Below, piece after piece: positions 11,980 to 24,100 of a DNA stretch of 64,000 nucleotides. The DNA comes from Eleginops maclovinus (taxonomy: Eukaryota > Chordata > Actinopteri > Perciformes > Eleginopidae), in contig NC_086351.1 in assembly GCF_036324505.1 (NCBI RefSeq), positions 9,127,983 through 9,191,982 on the forward strand, written 5' to 3'. The notes under the pieces were generated by a model that worked only from the letters and a program-made list of their open reading frames with translations, was not told where the DNA came from and searched no databases. Numbering within the stretch: position 1 is the first letter of the stretch; every line of letters starts with the position of its first letter. The position numbers and the translations under genes were made by a program.

Positions 11980-14900
11980 ATAAGATGCAAGAAAATGTTT
12001 TGAAATATAACAAAAAGAAGGCCGAAAATAAGAGACAGAGATATAAACCAGAAAGAACAAGCATAAGCAGAGAAATGATCTTAGAAACTGATAAAAAGTA
12101 AGTGTCAGGCGAGGCAACAAACCAACAGAAATAATCACCAGAACAGATTAGCAGACTGTTTGAGATAAGGCCAAATGCACATGCAGACAAGTGTGAAATC
12201 TAGACATTCAGTGAGTGACAGCAAAGGACGACTTGAAAGGCCACGACAAAGTCAATATCCAGGCCACATCTGCATATATTTCCATACTGAATATTGCAGA
12301 AGACTGCAGGTGAGACTCACCTTCCCCGGCATTGTAGGCCAGGATGGAGCGTGTCCTCATCTGCTTCCCCTCAATGGTCTTACTGGAGCAGGTTTGAGAG
12401 CAAGAGGACCAGGGTGTCCAATCACTGAGCACGCAGTCTCTCGGGCAAGGCACCTCACAGGCGACGGGCTCTGGAGCCGGGGAAGACGTACAGAGCTTCC
12501 GGTCCACTTGTTCTCCTGAAGAGGAAAGGGGGGAACAACACAATAACTATTTTCTATTCTCTATAATGTATAATCTTAGACATATATGATGTAATTAAAG
12601 GACTAGGGTACTAATCTAATTGTAGTGAAGTAATACAATATTCATGTTTTTTACTAATGGGGTTTGAGGACATCCACTTCAGTAATTACCAAAAACGATG
12701 CTGAATATGAAAGAGAAAGACTGCCACTATTCGCAGTTATTGCACAGAAACTTCCATCTGTGTTTTTAGGTAATGACTTGTTGGTTTTGGCTTTCCGGGC
12801 CTAAAGTATTTTATTGAAACTAAAAACAGATGGTTTTGCATTTCCAAACTTGGTTTAGTGGTTATTTATTTGAAAGATTCCAGATGTGTTTTAAGGTAAA
12901 TGTTGTTTCTAAGAAACTACCATCTGTGTTTCCAGGTAAAGACTGTGGACACAGATTGTAAAGTTTTATGTTGACTTGATAAGCCTAAACAGGTGGTTTT
13001 GTTTGTGTATTGAATTAATGGTAATTACATTCTCAAACTGCATTTGTGCTTTTATGTAAACATTGTTAAAAACTACCATATGTGTTTCCAGGAATTAAAT
13101 CTCAGTATGTTTCAGAAGACATTTTATAAAATTCTATTAACTTATATAATGAATATTAGCAAAAAAGGAAGAGTAATTTTACCTTCAGGCAATAATAGAC
13201 GTTTGTCTTGGAATTTTCTCAAGAAGAAAACTAAACCTATATTCCGCTATATTAAAAAAATAAAACACAAAAGTTGAAAAGACCTCATGTAAAACATACA
13301 TGAAAGCGAGGATACTCGGTCCGGAGGAAGCCCGGGGGCCCCTTATGGAGCCAGGCCCAGAAGGAGGACTCGTCGGCGAGCCTCTGGTGGCCAGGCTTGC
13401 CACGGAGCCCGGCCGGGCACAGCCCGAAAAAGCAACGTGGGCAACACCTCCGCTTCTCCGTCCACGGGGCCCCCCACCTACGGGAAACAGCGATGGGGTC
13501 GGGTGCGCTGCCAGAAGGGTGGCAGTGAAAGCAGAGGGTCTCGACGGACCAGACTCAGGCGACAGAAGCTGGCTTTGGGGACGTGGATCGTGACCTCTCT
13601 GGGGGGGAAGGAGCCGGAGCTTGTGCGGGAGGTGGAGCGTTACCAGTTGGATCTGGTGGGGCTCACCTCTACGCACAGCGTCGGCTCTGGCACCTTACTT
13701 CTGGATAGCAGTTGGACTCTATTCTTCTCCGGAGTTGCCCAAGGTGTGAGGCGCCGAACGGGTGTGGGGATACTCACAAACCCCCGGTTGAGTGCCTCTT
13801 TGTTGGAGTTTACCCCAGTGGACGAGAGGGTCGCCTCCCTCCTGCGGGTTATGGAGGGAGGGGGGGGGGGGACTCTGACTGTTGTGTGTGCTTATGCACC
13901 AAACATTCTGCCTTCTTGGAGACCCTGAAAAGAGTCCTGTATGGGGCTCCCGAAGGGGACTCAACGCACACGTTGGCAATGATGGAGACACTTGGAGGGG
14001 CGTGGTTGGGAGGAACGGCCCCCCTGATCTGAACCGGAGTGGTGGTTTGCTACTGGACTTCTGTGCTAGTCATAGATTGGCCATAACAAACACCATGTTC
14101 GAACATAAGGATGCTCATAAGTGTACGTGGTACCAGAGCACCCTAGGCAGAAGGTCCATGATCAATTTTGTTGTCGTATCATTGGACCTTAGGCCGCAAC
14201 GTTTTGGACACTTGGGTGAAGAGAGGAGCAGAGTTGTCAACTGATCACCATCTGGTGTTGAGTTGGGTCGAGTGGCAGGGGAAGCCTCTGGACAGACTCT
14301 GGTAAGTAAATTCAAGTATCTCGGGGTATGGTTCTCGAGTGAGGAAACAATGGAGCGTGAGACGGGTCGGAGAATCGGAGCAGTACTGCAGTCGCTTTAC
14401 TGCAGTCGCTTTACTGCAGTCGCTTTACTGCACCGTTGTGACGAAAAGAGAGCTGAGCCAGAAGGATGGGTCATGACCGAAAGAACGAGATCGCGGATAC
14501 AAGCGGCCGAAATGGGATTTCTCCGCAGGGTGGCTGGCATTTCCTATAAGGTGAGAAGTTCAGTCATCCGGGAGGGACTTGGAGTAGAACCGCTGCTCCT
14601 TCGCGTTGAAAGGAGCCAGTTGAGGTGGTTCGGGCACCTAGTGAGGATGCCACCTGGGAAGATACCGAGGGGTAGACCTAGGACCAGGTGGAGGGATTAT
14701 ATCTCTTCGCTGGCCTGGGAGCGCCTTGGAATCCCCCAGTCAGAGCTGGTTGATGTGGCCAGGGAAAGAGAAGTTTGGGGCTCTCTGCTGGAGCTGTTAC
14801 CTCCGCGACCCTGACGCATAAGCGGGAGAAGATGGGTGGATGGATGGAACACAACAATTACCGACATATAAGATACGTACCATTAGAGCAGGTGTTGACC

Positions 14901-17900
14901 TGTTTTTGGCACCAAACTGTTATCATAATATCGTTTGTGTGCGATATTTCATCCATCTTTTTACACATGTGATTGACCAATAAATCCAAACCAAACCTTG
15001 GGCAATGAAAATAAACTTGAGGGCTCAAAGATTCATTGCAAGAATGAAATTATCACCCTCAGACTACTCTTCAGTACAGAGATGGTGGCAGCAGCTGCGA
15101 ACAGCTGTCTGCGTGTCTTAATTGATGGCGCGATGTCAAGTACACAGCACATTCTGAATTTGAGAGACGTGTTCGTTTTCTTAAGATGTCTGTTTTCTCT
15201 AAGACAACTTGGGAAAGATATAATACAACTGGCACAAGTAACAACTTAGCATTCTTTGATTGATTTCATGTGTCTGGTTTGAACACCAGAAGGGAATCTG
15301 TCGACATAAGGAGAGGATTCGAAACATACTGCATAAGCAAATTACAAAATGTTTCCTAGACAGAGAGGGGATTCTGTCCAGAAAAAGAGATTTATTGAAG
15401 CAGTCAATTGACGTTCTGCTTTTTTTACACTGTTTGTTAAGAACCAGGCCAGGTTTTTAAACATCAGGATGGACTGTGGCATTTACTGATCTCATTCAAA
15501 GAATTATAGGTACAAACATAGCTTTACAAACCTGTCAGTTTTTTATTGCGTTCTGTGGGAATCTCCAGGCGCTGAAGTTGCCTTGTGCAGCTTTTAATCC
15601 AAATTTAACTTGGTAAAACTGCATTTGAAAGTAATGTTTAAACACAGACTGTATCAAAGAATCTGTAAAACCTCAACATCTAAACCAACCACAAATTGCC
15701 AACAGCATTTAAACCACTGACATCTCTGTTACTCCTGGATTTACATAAATGCGCTTCACCACAGAAATAATTCCAAACATTTCACTCTTGAGTTTCATAG
15801 GGACATGACAGTTGATTATAACCCTTTTTTATGGATTATCTGTGCATTATATATTCATAGTGATGCACTCTTGAGTCCGGCCAATCTCCATACTAAAGTG
15901 GCATTGAACATGGGCAGAACAAACTCACGTGGGATTTCCACATTTGTACACTATCGTCCATGTTTTATTAATGAGCTCCTAGCATCAGCGATAAGTGGAT
16001 TATATTAACCCACATAGTCCTCTATGTTGCTGTTTTTTGCTGCCATGAACTAAGCAGAGCATATTTTCTATGTAAGCGGTGCATACACCCACGAAAATGT
16101 AAACCTTTCAGTGGTTGAATTAAAATTGAATTGAAATTGAGGAGAATCACTTGAGCTTCAAACGTCAGACGTTGCATTAAGATGTCACTTTGACAGATTT
16201 GCAGATGAGCAATCATGGGTGAACTGAGAAGGCATGAAAATAAGAAGTGACAAGGGACCCGAGCAGCTTTCAGGCTCACACAGAGAAAACATGAATGAAC
16301 CACCCAATTGAAGAAGACCTCCATGCTTAGAGTGCACAGTAGAAACAGCTCCCAGTATAAGTGGGCAGGCAGTCAGCATGGGGAATATCAATAGCCAGTT
16401 TCAATAACAATTGTATCGACCTTCGTCTCTTGTCTGGGGCCCGGCTGTGTGGCCTTTTCTTTTATGACCGCGACACACTTGGAGAAAATATACAGCTGAC
16501 ATTGCAGCGCAAACTCTCTGAGGCGAAAAGCGAAAAGAAAATCCAAACAGAACAAATCAATTTTCATCAGATGAGGGAGTGACGGTAGGGGGAGGATCAA
16601 TCAACCGAAGTCAGGAGTGAAAGAACACTGCAGAGTCTGCGTGAGTCCTGCAGTACAGGTGCTGTAATAACCGGGCCAACTTCACCGAATACCTGCACTT
16701 ACACAATAAACTGTGATTTGTGGGAGACGATAGAAGGACAAATCAAGTTCTCTAGTAGAGAAAACCTGAACAAAGTCACCCTGCATTATCACAAGCTAAG
16801 ATTTACTGAGTACTTCTGGGACTGAAGATGCTTCCTAGAGGTGCAGTGCATTTGTACAATGCTAAGGTACTTGTACTGTACTAAAAGGTGACGTATTACT
16901 GTATTTCAACAATACATTATAGGTATCAGATATATAAAGAACATCTCTCTGAAGTTTTTTGCTCAAAATAACAAACAGATCATGAATTGTAGCATGCCAT
17001 AAACGCCTCTGTTTCAGCCCCTTTCCAAAAGTGCTGTTTTTTTTGTCTGTAGCTTTAAATGCAAATGAGCTGCTGTTGGCCATGCCCCTTTGCGCAAGTG
17101 TTTTTGGCTCTCTCGTTTCATCAGGAGGAAACTCAATGGTGCAAGGGTTCATTTATGATCCTTTGCGCATGCAGCTGGACGTTTCCGAATAGTCTTAGAC
17201 ATCTTGCTGAAACCTGTGCCCAGAAATACACAGACACACAGAGGTGCTGCGGAAGGGGATTCAAATAAGAAGGTGGGCGGGGGAAAACCCTGTTTGGATT
17301 CTTGCTAATGCCGTACAACCCACAAATGACGTCAAAGATGAATTTATGTCACATGTGAACCCGAAATCTAACTCACCCATTTTCTAAGTGGCTTTAACAT
17401 ACTTGGATCAGGAATGAAAGAGGGAGAACCTTTTTTGCTGACACTTTCTGATTCTCTTAACACACAGGGGAGAAATATACATGTATTCAACACATTAAGT
17501 GCATTTTGCATAATAGGTGACCTTTAAGGATTTCCATTTTATGCTTCTTTATACTTGAACTACAAAATATTCTTCTTTTTACTCCACTAGTTACTAGGTA
17601 CAAAGTGTAAAATAGTTTCCACATACGAACTACAACATATTATTACATTTATATACACTACCGCATGGGCAGTATTAGTACTTTTATACCAGTAAACATA
17701 TTAGTTGTTCCTCTTGGATGTCATCTACACCTTGCCAGACGTATGCAAATCAATATTACTATTTTATGTAATAATAACATTTGCTCACAACCTGAATGCA
17801 AAAGGAAAGTCTGGAAGCATAGCTGTAGCACTGCACCTTATATATTAAATATTTACAGTTAAAAAGCATAGCACTAAAAAGCAGCAAAGAGCACTAGATA

Positions 17901-18048
17901 CTGGAAGACCTGTGGCCACAGAGGATTGATTTGATTTAGCGAGAGTAAGGTTTAATTGTGCATGCAGAGAGGAAGACTGTAATGAGACACAGCGTGAGAG
18001 GGGTGGCAACGCTGAATCAAGCAAGCATTAAAGTAGAAGAGGTTTAAC

Positions 18049-18142
<94 letters not shown>

Positions 18143-21100
18143 CAAGGAGGCCTGGAGGGAGAGGAGTCTGGAGAGAACTCTTCACAGAGTGGATGAATGG
18201 AGCTGAGTCAATGAAATCTCCTCACGTACAGAGTCTACTGCGGAGGGTCAGTGGAGAGGTGATCTTGAAAAATACAGGATTTTGCACACAAGGTCAGATC
18301 TTCATTTCTTATTGCAAATAGAGGTGGGTCAAAAACCACTACAAACTGTGAGAGTGATGAAGAAGCAAAATGGAATTTGCTATATAATGTCAATCAACAA
18401 GTACTGTCTCTAGGAAGGATGAATAATATCTTGTTTATTACACCTTTATTAAGACAATTAACACTTCTATGCTCTTACCACTTCAAGAACCCGAACAGTA
18501 ACATATTTTACCCTTCTGTTTGTCATTAACATTTCTCCTCCCCTAGACTTTCAACTCTCTGTACAGTACAACACCCTTTAGTCTCACACACAAACTATGG
18601 CACACAAACCATTAAGTTACATCAGTTATGCTTTGTTTGGATAAAATGTTTTTCTTTGTGAAATGTGGATAACAAAAGTATGTTTTGAAATAGATGAGAT
18701 ATACAAGACTTATTTTGCCCTGACTTTTGGTTGAAAAATATTTCAGAGAATATCTAAAAAGATCTGCTAAACACTTAATTTGATCTTGTATTTCACGTTT
18801 TTAATGAGCCTATTTGTTGGAGTTCTTTTTACAATCTTAATTTTTTTCGTTGCTTTGGTTACATAGGGACTTGGACTTTAACTGCAACTTAAAATATTAA
18901 TGATAGACTTGTTTAAATTGTACGGTCTGGTGCCGCATTGTGTTAACAATAGCACATTCAGACCTTTAATCATCTTACCACCTTTTAGATTATGAAGCAT
19001 AAGCGACAGCTGCGCAGCTCATCAAATTCAGCCAGTATAATCTTGTAATCAACTTGAACAATCCGACTGAAGTCTATTCTCACCGCTGCCGTTGACACAC
19101 TGGACCTGTACGAGCTGAGTGCCGGATCCACACTGGTTCTCCTCATCAGGAACACATGTATCCAGGCCGATTAGTTTCCAGTCGTAACAACTGGGCTCGT
19201 CACACGGCACCGCCTCCACCAGGTGCGGGCAGTTTCCCAGCCCTCCTGTTGGCTCGTTGGTGATCTGTCGCTTCCTCAGTTTGAAACCTGCAGCGAGTAT
19301 AAAGACATCATCATCACAAACAACACACCGTAACGGTTCTACATTAACAATGACACTTGATCTATAAACAATCATTTTACAAAACAGTGGTATAAGTTAT
19401 AGCTTTAAAGAATGGCTTATTTTAGTTTGGAGGTACTTTTTCTGATACTTTCTGTACTCTTACTTTTACGGTTGCGTCCAGGACTCTTACTTGTAATGGA
19501 AGTCGTTCTTCCACCACTGATGATAAATGTTGGTGATCAACTTGGTTTGGTTTGATGGCGAACTCGTTGAGACAGCTCATTAATACTAATTACAAAATTA
19601 GGAAAAACCTGTTTTCCTCAAATGGACAGAGCTCAATGCTGCCAGAAATCTTACCCTCCTCATTTACTTTGCAGTGAGTTGGCACATAAGAACATTTATA
19701 TTGTGAGTTTACGAATGAACCCTGTCATGCAGACTGTCACAGTGACGTTGATCACTTCTTTGCTCTTTCACATACGTTATATTAGATAAGTGTATAGTAT
19801 TACAGGAACATTTTTACTTTATCCAAACTATGAATCATCTGACAGAACACCTGCTAAATACTGCCATTAAACAGGGATAATTTATACTGAATGTTTTATG
19901 TAATAAAAAAAATGATAAGGAAGATTCCATGCTCATGAACGCAATCACACTCAACAATAATGTTTTACTGATCTCTTAAAGAAAATGAGCTTATATAAAA
20001 TGTTTAGTGGATCTTAGGCAGAATTTACTACACTGTAAAAACAAAGCGTTGAATATATTACAACCTTATCTTTTCAGGTTTGTGCATGGGAGAGCATCTC
20101 AGTAAAGGAAATGAACCTAAGTATGACTAATAGTATATTATTTATACGCTGGTATAGTTACTCAAAACAAGAGCACAGAAAATAGGAGGCCAGTATTGTG
20201 ACAAGTGAATGAAATATAATGTACTTGCATATTTATAACATTGTTATCTTCAAAAGAACCAAAAAAAGGAAAACTAATACACAGGAGAAGTCAAGGTAGG
20301 TGGGAAAATCTGAAAAAGCTTCAAACATTTAAACAGGCTTGAGAACGCAAGGTTCAAAATAAATCATAATTTTCATCAATTGTCTTCTTACCTTTCTTTC
20401 CAGCTGAATCACCACAGTTTTCGAAGGTACACGGCCCCCAGGCACCCCAGGGTGACACTTCACAGTCGATGGGACAGGGGATTTGGCAAAGCTGGGACCT
20501 GTTGGGAATCGGACCCTCGCACAGCTTGTTTTCCACTGGGCGGGAGGCTTTGTAGATGATCAAAAAGGAAAAGAAAATAAGCAACTCATCAAATGAACCT
20601 GCTTTACTTTGATGCTATTCTGGTTTGTCTATGTGAGGAAGTTTTACCAGCATAACAATCAAAAGGAACAAGGGACATAAACATACTTATTTACTGTTAT
20701 TCCTAGCCTTCGAGTCCCCATAGAGAGCAAAACCACACTGGAGAAACAACTAAATATGCTTGTGAAGTAAACACTATTATACCTTTTGTTTATTGCCAGC
20801 CTGTTAGCATGTCACAATGATACATTTGCAATTATTATCTCCTGCAGCACCTTGCAAGTAACATAACACATTGTGGAATGGAGCCTTGCCCACAGACCTC
20901 ACCTGAGACAGGAGAGGATGCACCAATACAACACTAAAGGTGCGCAAGAGCAGTGACAAAGTTTTGGCTCATGTTTATACCATGAGGTATAATTTGGCAC
21001 CTTCTGTCCCTGGTCGTGCCAAGATTCATAAAGCCCCTTTCTATGATGCAACTGGTAGGCTGTGTCTAAACTCCCACTGAGGAAATAAAAAGGAGAGATG

Positions 21101-24100
21101 CTATCGCAATGCAAGGCACAGCTCTGTGACAACTTTGCAGAACACATTTCTAAACATCTGATGAATCGTGCCAAGAAGAATACATTTGATGTGTGGGGTT
21201 TTAGAAGATACAGAGTTTATGCATTCATACATGCACATAAAATATGCATGGTGGTGTCTATGTCATTTCAAACTAGTGCTACTGTATTTTCAAGAGCTGT
21301 GCATCTATGTTTCTTTTTGAGTCTTATATGATACTGGAAGGTGGAGATTGATGGGAAATATAAAAACAGAGATGAAGAAAGGGGACTTCTCACTAGATCC
21401 CCGGGTCATCGCGGATCTCAGAAAGTGGCAGTTATGGTGGTAAGGGCCTTACGGGAAAATATGACATATTTTGAAACAGTCTTATTAGTAAGATGTGAAG
21501 ATCAATACTACTCTTGTTTCTTACTCTCTACAGCAGCCGTTAATCACAGTAAGCATAAGGAATAAAAACAGTGGGAAATCGTTGGCGTGGCTTTATCCAA
21601 AGGTAACAAAATCCACCTACTCGCACCTCTAAAACTCATCAACTAACATGTTGTCTCTGGTACCCTCTGAGGTCTAAGCCCTTTTTACATATGTTTGGCT
21701 CGCTGGGCTCTTTTTTGTAAAAATGATATTAAAACATGAACTATGTGCTGCATAATCAAGTTATACACATGTTTTTGTTCATAACAAGCTAAGCTACCAG
21801 CATATGTAGGCTGCAGGGATGTCACTTGGATGTAGAAATAGTTATGAGACCTTAAGTACAAAATAAAAAAAACAGGACAACGTTTTTTCTGTCGCCAGCA
21901 ACAGCTTTGACCTCAGTGGTGTCAAACTACATTTTTTAGGGGTAAATAATAGCATTTAGCGTGCCATAGTAAATGGCACAAAATGCCAACAAAACCACAA
22001 CACTACATGTACAATACAAATTAAACAAATGAGATACAACATGTAAAATGAAGTGATAGAGGTACTGGTAGGTAGATTTCGTTTAGACATGATCAAGCTA
22101 CCTCCTCAATGGAGCCTTTGTGCTAAGCTACCTATGTGCTGCTTTGTATTTTCCAAAATGTCTTCCTAAAAACACCAGCCCGACAGGACTCCGTTTTCAT
22201 GCTTGCAGGTCGTCCTTGGTGATAAGAGTGAATCCTGCTCACTCAGCAGACAGGTTGAACCCCCTGCCTGGAGCTCCACTCTCTGTTTAAACCTGTTCCT
22301 TTTCCAGCTGCACACACAGGCAGACGTGTGTGAATCAGACTTCACTCTAAAATGCATTCGATACGTGTGAATGCCTGGTCTGAAACAGCATTAAAAAAGT
22401 ATAATGGGATATAAAGCATAGGGGTGTTTTTAAGTTTACCAATCAGTGGTTTGATCCCAGCCCCTGCAGTCAACAGTTTGAAGTGTCCTTGGGTGATAGT
22501 TACCCCAGATTGTTCCTGTAGGCAGGTTGTACTGGTATTGAAGAGTGTGTAAGTCACTTCATATACAATTATCATCTCAACAAACTTTGATGTAAAATAA
22601 TAAAAATCCTAAAACATGAGCTACTCTAAAGTGAGTGTAGTGCTCGTTTTATATCCTGTAATAAACTCCATCAACACCTGTTAGTGAGAGTAGATTTTAT
22701 TTTAATTCGATGCTACTGCAGCAAAGCTGAACACCGCCTTGGCACCATCTGTTTGGGATGTTTCAAAGTTGTGATGTTCAGAATTAAGACATCTCTGGTA
22801 GATTCTAAAAAAAAAATCTAAATAAAAGACTTTTCTTTGCAAATTACAAGGATGGATTGATCTCCACGTTTCAAGTAGTGAGTGATACATTCGGTTTATG
22901 ACGGATATTAAGTGATTCACAAAAAAAAAATCTCTTTACATGTTCAACCTGAGGCACTTCATTTCCTGTATTCCAACTGTTCACACAAGACATCTAAGAG
23001 CTTAAAGTCTCACATAGTCGAGAGAGCTGAATCATAATTCCCTCAGAACTGTACAAGGATAGGAGGCAAGTGGGGTTTTTGAAATGCAAAATGGCTAATT
23101 CCTCTTACAAATACACTGAAAGTCAAATAGTGAGTTTGCTGAGCCACTGTTAATCCACATTGCATTCGAGAACTACACTGACTTCAGTCTTTTAACATCA
23201 ATCCATTTGAGAATACAACATTGAGGACCAACAGAGTGGAGAAAAAAAAATCTCGATATCCTGCTTCTCTATTAGTATTTTACACTGAGCTCTTCACTGA
23301 GTTGCATTTTTTTTTTCTAGTGTTCTGAACTGACAACGGAGGGGGAAAAAATCCCTCATGCGAGTGTGGCTTACTGTCTGCAGCGGTGGAAAACGTCTCG
23401 CGTCTCACCATCCATATTCTGTTTGTGGGGGAACAAAGCTTCAACTCTCCTGCCTGGAGTTTGAAGTGAGAATACAGAACTTTGTTGTAATACTACTTGT
23501 CCTTTTGTTAGATTTGGCAATAATACTGAGCTGTCTGGATAAAGAGTAGCTGTCTGGGTTTCTAACTTTGTTGAAATGTTGAGTACAGTCAAATCTATAA
23601 AAATGTTAAACCTCACAGCGGGGGGGACACACCATCAAAGTGTTGAAATCGATATATGAATCATCATGTTTTCTTTTTTTCACATTATACATAGAAGAGC
23701 AAAGTGAAGAAATAGGCAGAGAAGAGAGGAAAGGAGAACCAAGGAGAGGAGAGGAGAGGAGCGGAGAGGAGAGGAGAGGAGAGGAGAGAGGAGAGGAGAG
23801 GAGAGGAGAGGAGAGGAGAGGAGAGGAGAGGTTGGGAACAAAAACTAGAAGGTAGGAAGAGAGGAAGAAACATGGACCAAGAGGGGAAGGTAGAATTCGA
23901 GAAGGAATAAGGAAAGAGGGGATTACAAATAAATAAATAAATATATTATATAATTTTAAGGAGTGAAGAGTAGTGAGAACAGAGGTCAGAAAAAGTAAAG
24001 GAGATGAGAGGAAACAATGAGGAGGGTGGTGGAGAAGAAATAAATAGTACATGGGAGGAGAGGAAATAAAGTAGGAATACAGTATAGGCTAGAAGAATGA

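Larger units (their letters stand above)
13300..14848 (+). mobile_element. decayed RTE/Rex3-like non-LTR retrotransposon, antisense to thsd7a
   Basis: This GC-rich island in an AT-rich intron encodes pieces of a LINE polyprotein found in many teleosts. A 5' leader region ([16 protein letters not shown] and similar) comes first. An apurinic/apyrimidinic-type endonuclease follows. After it comes only the C-terminal end of the reverse transcriptase ORF ([11 protein letters not shown], then [17 protein letters not shown] and [21 protein letters not shown]). The element ends a few bases after the stop in a short tail of GATG-type tetramers (14831-14847), the 3' signature described for Rex3/RTE elements. 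The central reverse transcriptase domain is missing, so the copy cannot move by itself. The clade is assigned from the tail and remembered sequence; another LINE clade is possible. No clear target-site duplication was seen. Confidence 0.82.
12516..19083 (-). other. thsd7a: thsd7a intron (6.6 kb), repeat-rich
   Basis: This is the most repeat-laden intron here. In plus-strand order it contains a degenerate tandem repeat of about 165 bp (12735-13100), an RTE/Rex3-like LINE remnant (13300-14848), a TTAA-bounded inverted-repeat element (16882-17527) and a long GA microsatellite (18051-18139). Between these are unique stretches with no support for genes. Confidence 0.85.

Noticed and set aside
11789..12190. 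Long minus-strand open frames rich in Cys-Val
   Set aside because: They are translations of the CA microsatellite and flanks, with no domain and several frames open equally.
13185..13991. Minus-strand open frames across the LINE
   Set aside because: They are shadows of the GC-rich plus-strand retrotransposon. The protein similarity is on the plus strand only.
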